Assembly (NCBI RefSeq): GCF_000186865.1
Contig: NW_008705565.1
Span: 1,917,845-1,981,844, forward strand
From: Aureococcus anophagefferens
Taxonomy: Eukaryota > Sar > Pelagophyceae > Pelagomonadales > Pelagomonadaceae
Reading direction: 5' to 3'
Length of the DNA stretch: 64,000 nucleotides
The notes under the pieces are model-generated. The model was not told the origin of the DNA, made no database searches, and saw only the letters and a program-made list of their open reading frames with translations. Numbering within the stretch: position 1 is the first letter of the stretch; each line of letters starts with the position of its first letter. Of the stretch, positions 46,656 through 56,116 are shown in pieces. The translations under genes were made by a program, and so were the position numbers.

Positions 46656-47681
46656 TCAGTAGAGCGGCCCCGGTTTGCGCGCCGAGAAGAGGCCCCAGGC
46701 GAAGACGGCCTCGTCGCCCTGGATCTTGACGCGGTCCGTGAGGGACGCGATCCACTTGTCGAGGTAGGGGCGGGGCACGCCGTCCTTGACCATGTCGTCG
46801 CCCTGCTTGAGGCAGACGTCGAGCATCGCGGCGAAGTAGGGCAGGAGGTGGCCGCTGCCGTCGAAGAAGCCGACGTGCGCGAAGCCCGCGTCCTTCATCT
46901 GCTGGAGGTAGCCGCTCGGGCGCGCCATCTCCGTCGTCGCGTTGCGGTCCGTGAAGTCCTTGAGCGCCTTCTCGTTCGCGCCGTCCGCGCCCATGATGTC
47001 CGTGAAGACGAGCGCGCCGCCCGGCTCGAGCATCTTGAAGATGTCGCTGAGGAGCGCGGGCTTGGACGCCGCGTGGCAGAAGACCTCGCAGGAGACGATG
47101 TGCGTGATCTTGGGCAGCTTCTTGGGCGGGAACGTCGCGGCGTCGTTGAAGTTGCCCTCGACGACGGAGATGAGCTCCTTGACGCCGAGGCGCGCGGCCT
47201 CCTCGAGGTTCATGTTGTTCTGCTCCGGCGAGATGTTGAAGGACACGACCTTGCAGCCGAAGGTCGTCGCGATCTCGTGGCTCAGGCCCCCGTGGCCGCT
47301 GCCGAGGTCGAGGACGACGCTGTCCTTCGTCACCGGCCGCGTCTGGTCGAGGAGGCGCAGGAGCGCCGCGTTCGTGTTCTTCGACGACTCGAAGACGCCG
47401 TCGGACGCCGTGCGGAACATGCCGTAGTGGATGTCGTAGCCGCCGCCGCCCATCACGTACTTGTAGAACGTGCGCGCGTGCACCTCGTCGTACTGCTCCA
47501 CGACCTTGGACGCCACCTCCTCCTCGGAGAACTGCTTGTTCTTGAAGTCGCCCGTCGTCTTCTGGACGGCCGCGGACATGGTCTGCTGGTTTTGGGTGGT
47601 ACTGGGCGACGCTTTTAGAGTGGAACGACAGTCCGCGAGTGCGAGTGTCGACGCTGCCACAAACAGAGGTTGCGTCACCAT
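46656..47681 (-). CDS. Sarcosine/dimethylglycine N-methyltransferase-like enzyme
   Basis: The protein is 341 aa from 47681; an ATG at 47579 (MSAAVQKTTGDFKNKQF) may be the true start. Early part: VVEQYDEVHARTFYKYVMGG and YDIHYGMF, the substrate-side motif of glycine-betaine methyltransferases. SAM motif I is VVLDLGSGHGGLSHEIAT, followed by GCKVVSFNISPEQNN, VVEGNFND, GGALVFTDIMGAD. Block order resembles dimethylglycine/sarcosine N-methyltransferases that make the osmolyte glycine betaine; a phosphoethanolamine- or sterol-type methyltransferase is less likely. In a marine alga this would serve salt tolerance (inference). Confidence 0.7.
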   Translation of the reverse strand: MVTQPLFVAASTLALADCRSTLKASPSTTQNQQTMSAAVQKTTGDFKNKQFSEEEVASKVVEQYDEVHARTFYKYVMGGGGYDIHYGMFRTASDGVFESSKNTNAALLRLLDQTRPVTKDSVVLDLGSGHGGLSHEIATTFGCKVVSFNISPEQNNMNLEEAARLGVKELISVVEGNFNDAATFPPKKLPKITHIVSCEVFCHAASKPALLSDIFKMLEPGGALVFTDIMGADGANEKALKDFTDRNATTEMARPSGYLQQMKDAGFAHVGFFDGSGHLLPYFAAMLDVCLKQGDDMVKDGVPRPYLDKWIASLTDRVKIQGDEAVFAWGLFSARKPGPLY

Positions 47682-48060
47682 TCACGATCCTGCCCAGCCC
47701 GCCCGGCTCGCTGCAGCGCTGCCCAAAAAAGTTCACCAATCAAACCCTTAAAAGGGTTGCCCCTGCAGCCCTGCTCGAGCCCTGCGTCGCGCTCGTCGCG
47801 GACGCGTTCGCGGGCTACGCGCGTGGGTGGCTTCCAAAAACGGCAGTCTGTCACGGTCGGGCGCGCGGCGGGCGCGTCCACCGGCGACGCGGCCTTCTGA
47901 CTTCAAGCGCCGCGGACTTCGCCAAGATGAAGCCGACGCCGCCCTCACCGGAGACGCAGCGCGAAACCTCCGACTCGCGCGGACCGCCGGGGCGTCAACG
48001 TCGTTCGTTGCATAAGGCTTGCACAGAAGATGCCGCGGGATCTTTATAGACCTTGAGGCG
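47682..48060. promoter_or_regulatory. Divergent promoter region between methyltransferase and plastid-type gene
   Basis: 379 bp between divergent starts. It contains a near-perfect palindrome AACCCTTAAAAGGGTT (47743-47758) and A-rich tracts. No ORF of gene-like character is seen. Confidence 0.4.
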
Positions 48061-49288
48061 ATGGCTCGACGACTCTCATCGGCGACGCTCGTGCACGCAG
48101 CGCTGCTGCTTGCCGCCGCCAATGGCTTGCAGGCCGCGCGCCGCGGCGTGGCCCGCAGCGCGACCCGCGCCGACGCCCGCGCCGCGGTCAGCATGTCGGC
48201 GCTGAAGCCCGGCGGCAACGTGCTCGCCGTGGGCAACGGCCCCGTGTTCCTGCTGGCGGCGAAGACCGCCGCCGCCGCGGGCTACCCGACGACGATCGTG
48301 AGCGCGCGGACGGAGCTCTTCAACCAGCTGCTCTGGGCCGAGGACGAGGACCGGGACGCGAACCTCCGGATCCTGGGCGTCACGGAGGACGAGGACGTGA
48401 CGGCGTTCAACGAGGCCGTGGCGTCGGCGGACGCGCTCATCGTCGCCTTCGACGCGGAGCAGACGCTGACGGACACGCTGCTCGACGTGGTCCTCCCGGC
48501 GGAGGGCGGCGCGAGCCGCGTCGCCTGCCTCAGCAAGCACCTCTCCGGCAAGGGCATGGGCCCCTTCGTGACGGCGTCCAAGGTCGCGGCGAACAAGGAG
48601 GTGTGGTGCGCGCCGCCGGAGCGCGTGGAGATGTACCGGAGCTTCGAGGCGAAGCTCAAGGCCAAGGTCGCGGCCAAGGGCGGCGACGTCACCATCGTCC
48701 GCGGCGGCACGCTCAAGGGCGGCGGGCCCGGAGACCCGGAGTCGGTGCAGGCCGTCGCGCCGACGCTCGCGCCGCGCTTCTACGCCGAGATCGTCGCGGA
48801 CCTCGTCAACTGGCAGCTCCTCTTCGACTGCGAGACACGGGGCGTCGAGCTCACGCCCGGCGACAGCGCGACGGGCTGTGTGGAATTCAAATCTTCAACC
48901 CGACTTCAATGTGAACGTAATCGAACGGTTCGGACCAGACTCTTCAGCTCTGCTTCGAGAACTCGACGAGAGCAATCAATTCGTCCAAAAATCAGCCGAA
49001 TCGACTTCGATTTGACCGAGCTAGAGATTTCTGAAGTTTGGCCCCGACGTCCCAGCTCACTGGTTGATTTCCACACAGGCGGCCGGCCCGGGGCTCCAGG
49101 CGGTCTTCACGGCGACGGCGTCGGACGCGCGGCCGGGCGACAGCGGCCGCGTCCAGGTCGCCCAGGCCCTCGTCCGCTCCCTGGCCCTCGACGGCGCCGC
49201 GGGCAAGGAGTTCGGCGTCACGACGAAGGCCGCGCGGGACCACCCGAGCGACGGCGAGTGGGAGGCCGAGTTCGCGAAGGTGCTCTAG
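48061..49288 (+). CDS. Plastid-targeted atypical NAD(P)-binding protein
   Basis: Exons 48061-48867 and 49079-49288 (338 aa) are joined over an introner (PGDS/AAGPGLQAVFTA). The N-terminus looks bipartite: signal peptide (LSSATLVHAALLLAAANG) then a basic/Ala transit part (LQAARRGVARSATRADARAA). The mature part begins LKPGGNVLAVGNGPVFLLAAK, a Rossmann-like loop, followed by TIVSAR, an acidic EDEDRDANLRILGVTED, and VRGGTLKGGGPGDPE, a typical atypical-SDR ending. This resembles NAD(P)H-binding proteins of plastids with unknown substrate. Catalytic residues cannot be placed. Confidence 0.65.
48876..49078 (-). mobile_element. Introner, 203-bp subfamily (copy 8), antisense
   Basis: Ends are CTGTGTGGAATTC and GATTTCCACACAG. 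The left 8-mer is GCGACGGG (48868-48875), the right is GCGGCCGG (49079-49086); six of eight bases match. The inferred intron is 48868-49078, GC-AG, 211 nt. The core closely resembles copy 6. Confidence 0.9.
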
Positions 49289-49432
49289 GGGGCCGGCGGC
49301 GTAACGAACCCCGAAGGTAGCAGCGCCGCGGCGCGTCGTCGCGGAGGCGTCCGGCGCGCCCGAAAGTGCAAGCACTCATCATTGAAGGCTCGTTGAAGTC
49401 TTATTGAAGCAGAAGCGCCGAGAATCGAAGCT

Positions 49433-51129
49433 ATGGCCGCAGTAAACCCCATCAACAGCGACTCCTACAGCTTCTCGCCGGTCGCCACGGCGCCGGCAGG
49501 AATTGCCGCACCCACTCCAGCAAGCAAGGTGCGCACCTACGCCCTCGTCGGCCTCTGCTTCGGCGCCTTTTTTTGCCTCGGGAGCCTCGTCGTCGCCTCC
49601 GTCGACGCGGTCGAGGAGCGCGACGGCACACTCGTCCTCGACGTGGCAGGCGGCTGGGAGGCGCCGGCGCCGCACGCGCGCTGCGCCTGGATCGAGGCCG
49701 AGGCGCGCGCGCGCGACGCGGGCAAGACGAAGGGCGAGCTCGCGGCGCAGTACGCCGTCGTCGCCGAGGACGCGAACGCCTTCTACCGCGGCACGGCGCA
49801 CCTCTTCTGGTACGACTTCGTCGTCGGCGGCTGGGGCGAGTACAACCTCGAGGAGATCGGCCTCGCGGAGCCGACGCTCGCCGACGGGTCGCCCATCGGC
49901 CGCACGGCGACGTGGACCTGGGTCACGGGCGACCAGCACCTGTCGAACTTCGGGGCCTGGAAGAACCGCAAGGGCGACGTCGTCCTGGGCGTCAACGACT
50001 TCGACGAGGCGGCGATCTACGACTTCCGCATCGACGTGTGGCGCGCGCGCGGCGTCCCTCGTTGACTCCGCGCGCGAAACCGCCGCCGTCCCGGCGTCGC
50101 AGGCGCGCGGCCGTGTCCATCTACAACCACGGCATGTCGAACGGCCTCGGCCGCGCGCAGTCCGAGGCGGCGGTGCTCACGTTCACGGACACGTACGTCG
50201 AGACCGTCCGCTCCTACGTCGGCAACGAGGACGCGCTCCTCTTCGAGGTCACGGCGGACACGTCGTCGGGCCTGCTGCGCGACTTCCTCGAGGCCGTCGA
50301 GGCGAAGGATTCGGCGGGCAAGCAGCTCCACAAGTTCACGGACGTCGTCGACGGCGAGCGGGCCTTCGTCAAGTCCAAGAAGACGAAGCTCGAGGCCGTC
50401 GACGGCGACCTCGCCGCGCGCGTCGCCGCGGCGTTCGGCCGCGACGGCTACGGCGCGTCGCTGCCCAAGGTCGGCTGGCGCGCGCGCGAGTGGGACGACG
50501 CCTTCTACGAGGTGCTCGACGTCGCGCGGCGCGTCGGCAGCGGCGTCGGGTCCTTCGGCGTGGGCCGCTACTACGTGCTCCTCCGGGGGTCGCCGCGCGA
50601 GGTCGACGACGACGACCTCGAGGAGGGCGGCGCGGTCATCCTCGACGTCAAGTACGAGCCGGCGCCCGCCGTCGCGGCCGTCGTCGGCGAGCACCCGGGC
50701 GACGAGGCCTGGTACGCGTCCCTGTTCCCGAACGAGGCCGCGCGCGCCGTCGCGGGCCAGCGCGCGCTCACGTCCTACGCGGACCCCTACGCGGGCGTCG
50801 CCATCTTCGACGGCGGCGCCTACGTCGTCCGCGAGCGGTCGCCGTGGAAGGCGTCCTTCGACCTCGACGAGTTCGACACGTACGCCGAGTACGCGCGCTA
50901 CGTCCAGGCCATCGCGGCGACGACGGCGACGTCCCACGTCCGCGGCACCGTGGCCAAGGCGCCCGCGACGTTCAAGGACGTCGTCGCCGCGGCGTTCCGC
51001 GAGTCCTACGCCCGGGAGACCTGGGGCGTCTCCGTCGCCAAGGTCGCCGCGGCCTACCGCGAGCAGGTCATCCTCGACTACGACTGCTTCGCCGCCTACG
51101 CCGCGAACGAGAGCGCCTGGCCCGCGTAA
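49433..51129 (+). CDS. Membrane-anchored DUF2252 (kinase-fold-like) protein
   Basis: Exons 49433-50040 and 50103-51129 (544 aa) are joined across a 62-nt GC-AG intron that restores FRIDVW/RAAVSIYNHG. The N-terminus is cytosolic-like, then one TM helix (ALVGLCFGAFFCLGSLVVAS, about 37-56). DUF2252 motifs: ANAFYRGTAHLFWYD (F-x-R-G), VTGDQHLSNFGAW (G-D-x-H-x-x-N-F-G) and GVNDFDEAAIYDFRIDV. DUF2252 is distantly related to aminoglycoside-phosphotransferase-like folds, so the D-x-H-x-x-N motif could be catalytic, but no substrate is known for the family. Compartment (ER lumen or outside) is inferred from the single N-terminal TM. Confidence 0.75.
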
Positions 51130-52832
51130 AAAGCAAGACGACAAGCGCTTGAAGTCAAGGTGAACCCGTGTTGGCGCAGCCACTGGCGTAAAGATCTCTA
51201 GCTGCTCCAGCGCACTGGGAAGCCGATCCGATGGGCAGCGCCCGACTTTGGCCGCGTTCGGCGGCTCGGTCCGCCGGGCGCCCCGGCGGCCTTCGAGCCC
51301 GCGCCGCGCCGGCGGGCGATCTTCGACGCGCCGCTCTCGATCTACAGAGGCGAGCACGATTTCGGGGCGAACGGGGCCTCTGGATCCGGGCCATTTCGAC
51401 GCGTCGAGGGGCGATATGTCGGTCCTAGGGCATCGATTAATCAGCGGCGCGCGGGGAATCGCGAAGGAATGGTGTCACGACGGGATTCCCCGCGTGCCGC
51501 TGATTGATCATGTCCATCATCACGCGCGCGCGCGTGGCAGCCCCAGCGGTGCGCGTCGAGCGTTCCGAGTGGTCGTGGCGGTCAGCGCCGGGCCCAGAGG
51601 ACGATCCACGCGACTGGGGCACTCGAAGGGTGTCTGAGAGGGTCTCGAAGCGGTCGCGGGTGTCCCCAATGCGCGTTTCTCGGGTCGTTGACCAGGTTTG
51701 AGCCGCGGCGCGCGTCGTGCTTGGCAGCCCGTCCACAGCCGAGTTTCGGCATGGATGGCTGCTTTTCAGCTTTGGTCCTCCAGAGGACATGTTGGACGGA
51801 CCCCTGATGCGCTGGGGTCCAGCGGGAGGGTCGCCAGGGGGTGTTTTGGCGCCCACCATAATCACTGTTCATGACTACTCAAAGAGTCCAATCGATCAAT
51901 GGTCTATCAGTTGACTCATGAACTGTTTAAGCACAGTTGATTCGACTGAGCGGAGGGGGAGGTCAAGCGGGGCCAGGGCGTGGTCTGAACGGCCTGCCGT
52001 CGGCCCGGGGGGGGCGGCGTCTCCATCGGCTCTCCCCCACCGACGAGTGCGCCCGTAGATGGCACATGCGTCGGTGTTTTAAGTCGAGGCCCGCGCGCCT
52101 CGCGCGGGACTGGACAGCGCGCGCCAGCTCTTCGGCGAAGGCGTAGGTACGGCAGATGATGTCGCCGGGGAAGGTCTGCTTGGGCTCGGCGTAGCCCACG
52201 CCGCAGAGGCTGGCGCCGTGGGTCTCGGACGTGCACGCGGTTGCCCTGAAAGCCCGCCGCGCGGCGGCGAGCGATTCGGGCGCCGCGGAGAGTCTCGAGC
52301 CAGCGCGCCTCCATGGAGCGCAGCACGGTCGTGCGCCCCCCTCGAACGCGGAAGTCGGCGGCCTCGCGGGTCCGAACCCAGAGATGCCCGGGGGCGCCGA
52401 ACCAGCGTGCTCGCGCACGACCTGAAGTCGCCGCCGCCAACCGACACTGGATGGGGCGGAAGCCCGAATGCGCCGCCGTCAAGCCGTGCACGGACAACGT
52501 CGCGCCGGACTCCCAGACGAGCAGCGGGCCCGCCATGGTCGGGCCGGGGGGGGCAGCGACGACGGCGGCGCGTCATGCTTCACGAGCGGCTGGCTTCCAA
52601 GGCTGCTCCCTGGTGTACTAGGCTAGGAGAGGTTAACAGCTAGAGGGCCTACCCGGGGGGTTTGCGGCACCAGGCATTGCTGCACTGGGACTCCAAGCCT
52701 AGCCGCGACCGCCACGGGCGGCCGGGCCGGCATCTAGCTCCGTGTACTATTTTTTACGCCAGTGAGCAGCCCGAAGTGCAGCCCGATGCTATAATTTTAT
52801 TTGCGACGGCTGCGCAGGGCCAGGCAGCCGGT
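51130..52832. other. 1.7-kb region without a convincing gene
   Basis: I see no conserved protein. It contains a strong hairpin (51435-51509), a second weak inverted pair (GTTCATGA near 51868 and TCATGAAC near 51914), and minus-strand fragments at 51916-52536 in several frames that could be a decayed gene (for example ETHGASLCGVGYAEPKQTFP). Between 51500 and 51950 the GC content falls visibly. Upstream of the next gene there is an AT-rich TATAATTTTATT stretch (52791-52802). Confidence 0.5.
51435..51509. repeat. Large inverted repeat / hairpin (26-nt arms, 23-nt loop)
   Basis: The arm at 51435-51460 starts GATTAATCAGCGGC; the arm at 51484-51509 is its reverse complement with two mismatches. 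It is stronger than expected by chance and lies in gene-free DNA. Confidence 0.85.
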
Positions 52833-53921
52833 ATGACGATTGGGTCGTTGCGCTGGCTGTGCTGGCTCCCGTTCGTCGGCGCCGAGACCGCGCTCGCCGG
52901 TCCGTTGGCGGCGTACGAATGGAGCAGGAACGAGCTCGGCGACGGGAACGCGTCGCTCGTGTCGCACGCATCGCTCTGCCGCGCGGGCAAGTGCTGGCCG
53001 GCGACGTGGATCCTCGGCGGCCAGAAGTGCGGCTCGACGTCCGTCTGGATCTGGCTCACGAACAAGTCGACCTACGGCATCTGCGGCGCCGTCATCCCTC
53101 CGGAAGCGGAAGACAGAAGGACGTACCACGGGAAGGAAACGCACTTCTGGACGGGGGGGGGTGCGAAGAGGGGATACCCCAACACGGCGTCGCTGGCGCC
53201 GGCCGACGCGGCGCGCCAGTTCACGGCGCTCTACCCCGCGTCGAAGCTCCGGAACGAGTGCCCGAACGGCTTCGTCGAGGGCACGCCCGCCAACCTCCGC
53301 TCCGCGGAGGCCCCGCGGCTGCTGCGCGCGGCGCTTCCCTTGCCGTTCCGGCCCGAGCTGCGCTTCGTCGCCGTGCTGCGCGAGCCCGTCGCGCGCGACC
53401 TCAGCGCGTACAACCACCAGAACCGGGTCGCCACTTCGTGGTGCGCCGCGTGCCCTCCGGGCGGGAGGAACGGGACCTACGAGGCCTACGCCAACTGCCG
53501 CCTCGAGACGAAGCGGAAGTGCGAGCAGGGCCTCGACATCGGCTTCTACGAGGCGCAGCTCCGGGCCTGGGCGGCGGCCTTCTCGCGGCGGCAGATCGCG
53601 GTCTTCGAGTTCGGCTGGCTGCTGGCCAACACGGCGGACGCGGAGCGGCGCATCGGCGGGTTCCTCCGCTTCCCGACGCTCCGCGGCGCCGCGAATTTCC
53701 CGCAGGCGAACAAGTCCGAGCGCGACGACGGCACGCAGCCGCCCCAGAAGACGATCCGCTGCCACGTCCGCGACCGGCTCGAGGCGGCCTACGCGCCGGA
53801 GAACGAGAAGCTCTACGCGTACCTCGCCGCGACGCGCGGCCCGGCCGAGGAGCCGCCGTTCCCGCGCTTCGAGCGGATGCCGTGCGTCGTACGCGCACAT
53901 GAGCAAGGCGGCCGGGAGTAA
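52833..53921 (+). CDS. Heparan-sulfate-type sulfotransferase
   Basis: The protein is 362 aa from ATG 52833, a likely signal anchor (LRWLCWLPFVGAETALAGPL). PAPS 5'-phosphosulfate loop: ATWILGGQKCGSTSVWIWL (about residues 60-78). 3'-phosphate motif: RFVAVLREPVARDLSAYNHQ (about 176-195). KETHFW between them is typical for HS sulfotransferases. A Cys pair (CAACPPGG) and 'EFGWLLAN' follow. It transfers sulfate from PAPS to a glycan, very likely in the Golgi. With the two GT47-containing genes, it suggests that a sulfated surface polysaccharide is made. The same frame is open from 52662, but the upstream part does not look coding. Confidence 0.85.
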   Translation: MTIGSLRWLCWLPFVGAETALAGPLAAYEWSRNELGDGNASLVSHASLCRAGKCWPATWILGGQKCGSTSVWIWLTNKSTYGICGAVIPPEAEDRRTYHGKETHFWTGGGAKRGYPNTASLAPADAARQFTALYPASKLRNECPNGFVEGTPANLRSAEAPRLLRAALPLPFRPELRFVAVLREPVARDLSAYNHQNRVATSWCAACPPGGRNGTYEAYANCRLETKRKCEQGLDIGFYEAQLRAWAAAFSRRQIAVFEFGWLLANTADAERRIGGFLRFPTLRGAANFPQANKSERDDGTQPPQKTIRCHVRDRLEAAYAPENEKLYAYLAATRGPAEEPPFPRFERMPCVVRAHEQGGRE

Positions 53922-54081
53922 CCAGTTCGCGCGGGGATGCATCGCTCGAGGCGCGGGTCTGCGCACAAGTGAACTGCGGCACCTTGGGCCTGGCCAAAGT
54001 CCTTGCCGAGCGGCTGCGGGCGCAGGCGGCAACAGGGATCCTTGAAGCCTCCTTGAGGTTGCGGTAGCCGTGAGCAAAGGC

Positions 54082-56040
54082 ATGAGAGCGGTCATCGTCG
54101 TGGCGATGCTGCGGTCGGCGGCGGCGCTCCGTCCCGGCGCGTCGGCCGCGGCCCGCGCGGCGAAGCGCCGGCGCTTGGCGAGCACGCTGACGCCGGCGGC
54201 GCCCGTGTCCGCCGCGCCGGCGCCGCCGCCGCCCGGCGGCGACGTCCACGGCTACCTCGCCAAGGCCGCGGCCTACGCCCTCGGGCGCGAGTTCGGGGCG
54301 GAGTTCGGCACGGAGCGGTACGCGGCCCTCAACGTCGCGACGAAGAAGGAGTTCGGCGACTTCCAGTGCAACGCCGCGCTCGCGCTGAGCAAGAAGCTCG
54401 GCGCGCCCCGTCCGCCGCGCGACGTCGCCGCGGACATCGTCCGGGCGCTGGAGGCCGACGCCGGCGTCGCGAGCGTCGTATCGTTCCCGCTGGAGATCGC
54501 CGGCCCGGGCTTCGTGAACCTGCGGCTGAGCGACGACTACCTCGCGCGGACGGCGGCGGCGATGGCGGCGGACGCCGACGGCCGCTGCGGCGTGCCCCGC
54601 GCCGCGGCGCCGCGGACCGTCGTCGTCGACTACAGCTCGCCGAACATCGCCAAGGAGATGCACGTGGGCCACCTGCGGTCCACGGTCATCGGCGACGCCC
54701 TGGCGAACTGCCTCGAGTTCGCGGGCCACGACGTCCGCCGCGTGAACCACGTCGGCGACTGGGGGACCCAGTTCGGCATGCTCCTGGCGCACCTCGACGA
54801 CGTGGCGCCCGTGGGCGGCGAAAACGACGCCCCGGAGCTCGGCGACCTCGTCGCGTTCTACAAGGAGGCCAAGGCGCGCTTCGACGCGGACGAAAGCTTC
54901 AAGCTCCGCGCGCGCGACAACGTCGTCGCGCTCCAGGGCGGCGACGCGCGGTCCCTGGCGGCCTGGAGGCGGCTCTGCGCCGCGTCGCGCGTCGAGTTCG
55001 ACGCCATCTACGACCGCCTCGGCGTCGCGGGCCTCGAGGAGGTCGGCGAGTCGTTCTACAACGACCGGCTCGAGGCGACGGTCGCCGCGCTCGGCGACCT
55101 CGCGGAGCCGTCCGAGGGCGCCACCGTCGTCTGGCCCCCGGGCGACCCGGAGACGCGGGGGAACCCCATGATCGTGCGCAAGTCCGACGGCGGCTTCCTC
55201 TACGCGACGACGGACCTCGCGGCCGCGGCGTACCGCTGCGGCGATTTGAAGGCGGACCGCGTGCTCTACGTCACGGACGCGGGCCAGGGCCCCCACTTCG
55301 CCGCCGTCTTCGAGGCGGCGAAGCGGGCGGCGCTCGTCGCGGGCGACGCCCTGCTCGAGCACGTGCCCTTCGGCCTCGTGCGCGGCGAGGACGGCAAGAA
55401 GTTCGCGACGCGCTCCGGCGAGACCGTCCGCCTCAAGGACCTGCTCGACGAGGCCGAGCGGCGCGCGCTGGCGGACCTGCGGGCGCGCCGCGACGACCGC
55501 AACGCGGAGGACTCGAGCGACGCGAGCCTCGACTTCGACGACGCGGAGCTCGCGGCGCTGGCCAGGGCCGTCGGCATCGGCGCGGTCAAGTACGCGGACC
55601 TCTCGCTGAACCGCGAGTCGAACTACAAGTTCTCCTACGGCAAGATGCTCGCCCTCACGGGCAACACGGCGCCCTACATGCTCTACTCCTACGCGCGCAT
55701 CAACGGCATCCGCCGCAGGGCCGCGGAGCGCGGCGACGCGGCCGCCGGCGACGCGGCCGTCGTCTTCGACGACGACGCGGAGCGCGCGCTCGCGCGCCAC
55801 CTCGCGCTCCTCGCGCCGACCCTCGTCAACCTCGAGCGCGACCTCCGGCCCAACGCCCTCTGCGACTACCTCTTCGAGCTCGCGCAGATCTTCAACCGCT
55901 TCTACGAGTCCTGCCCCGTCACCCAGGCGCCGACGCCCGAGCTCGCGGCGTCGCGCGCGAAGCTCTGCGCCGCGACGGCGGGCGCCCTCAAGCTCGGCCT
56001 CTCGACGATCCTCGGCATCCCCGTCGTCGACCGCATGTGA
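54082..56040 (+). CDS. RARS2: Organellar arginyl-tRNA synthetase
   Basis: The protein is 652 aa from ATG 54082 (54070 is an in-frame alternative). The leader AVIVVAMLRSAAALRPGA resembles a signal with an 'AALRP' cleavage region, then a basic transit part. The ArgRS N-terminal (Add-1) domain is GDFQCNAALALSKKLG. Class I motif: VVDYSSPNIAKEMHVGHLRST (HVGH for HIGH). Then NHVGDWGTQFGMLLAHL, LYVTDAGQGPHFAAVFEAA, and GKKFATRSGETVRLKDLLDE in place of a KMSKS loop, as usual for many ArgRS. It ends LGIPVVDRM, the conserved 'PxRM' tail. It charges organellar tRNA-Arg. No introns. Confidence 0.93.
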   Translation: MRAVIVVAMLRSAAALRPGASAAARAAKRRRLASTLTPAAPVSAAPAPPPPGGDVHGYLAKAAAYALGREFGAEFGTERYAALNVATKKEFGDFQCNAALALSKKLGAPRPPRDVAADIVRALEADAGVASVVSFPLEIAGPGFVNLRLSDDYLARTAAAMAADADGRCGVPRAAAPRTVVVDYSSPNIAKEMHVGHLRSTVIGDALANCLEFAGHDVRRVNHVGDWGTQFGMLLAHLDDVAPVGGENDAPELGDLVAFYKEAKARFDADESFKLRARDNVVALQGGDARSLAAWRRLCAASRVEFDAIYDRLGVAGLEEVGESFYNDRLEATVAALGDLAEPSEGATVVWPPGDPETRGNPMIVRKSDGGFLYATTDLAAAAYRCGDLKADRVLYVTDAGQGPHFAAVFEAAKRAALVAGDALLEHVPFGLVRGEDGKKFATRSGETVRLKDLLDEAERRALADLRARRDDRNAEDSSDASLDFDDAELAALARAVGIGAVKYADLSLNRESNYKFSYGKMLALTGNTAPYMLYSYARINGIRRRAAERGDAAAGDAAVVFDDDAERALARHLALLAPTLVNLERDLRPNALCDYLFELAQIFNRFYESCPVTQAPTPELAASRAKLCAATAGALKLGLSTILGIPVVDRM

Positions 56041-56116
56041 GGTAATGGTTGAAGGCAACAAGCACCTATGATGCTGTGACGCGATGGGCCAAGCCGTGAG
56101 ACGACCGCGCTGCTGA

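Noticed and set aside
44172..47618. 1148-aa open frame overlapping IleRS on the same strand
   Set aside because: A +1-frame shadow, Arg/Gly-rich, without motifs; IleRS explains the sequence.
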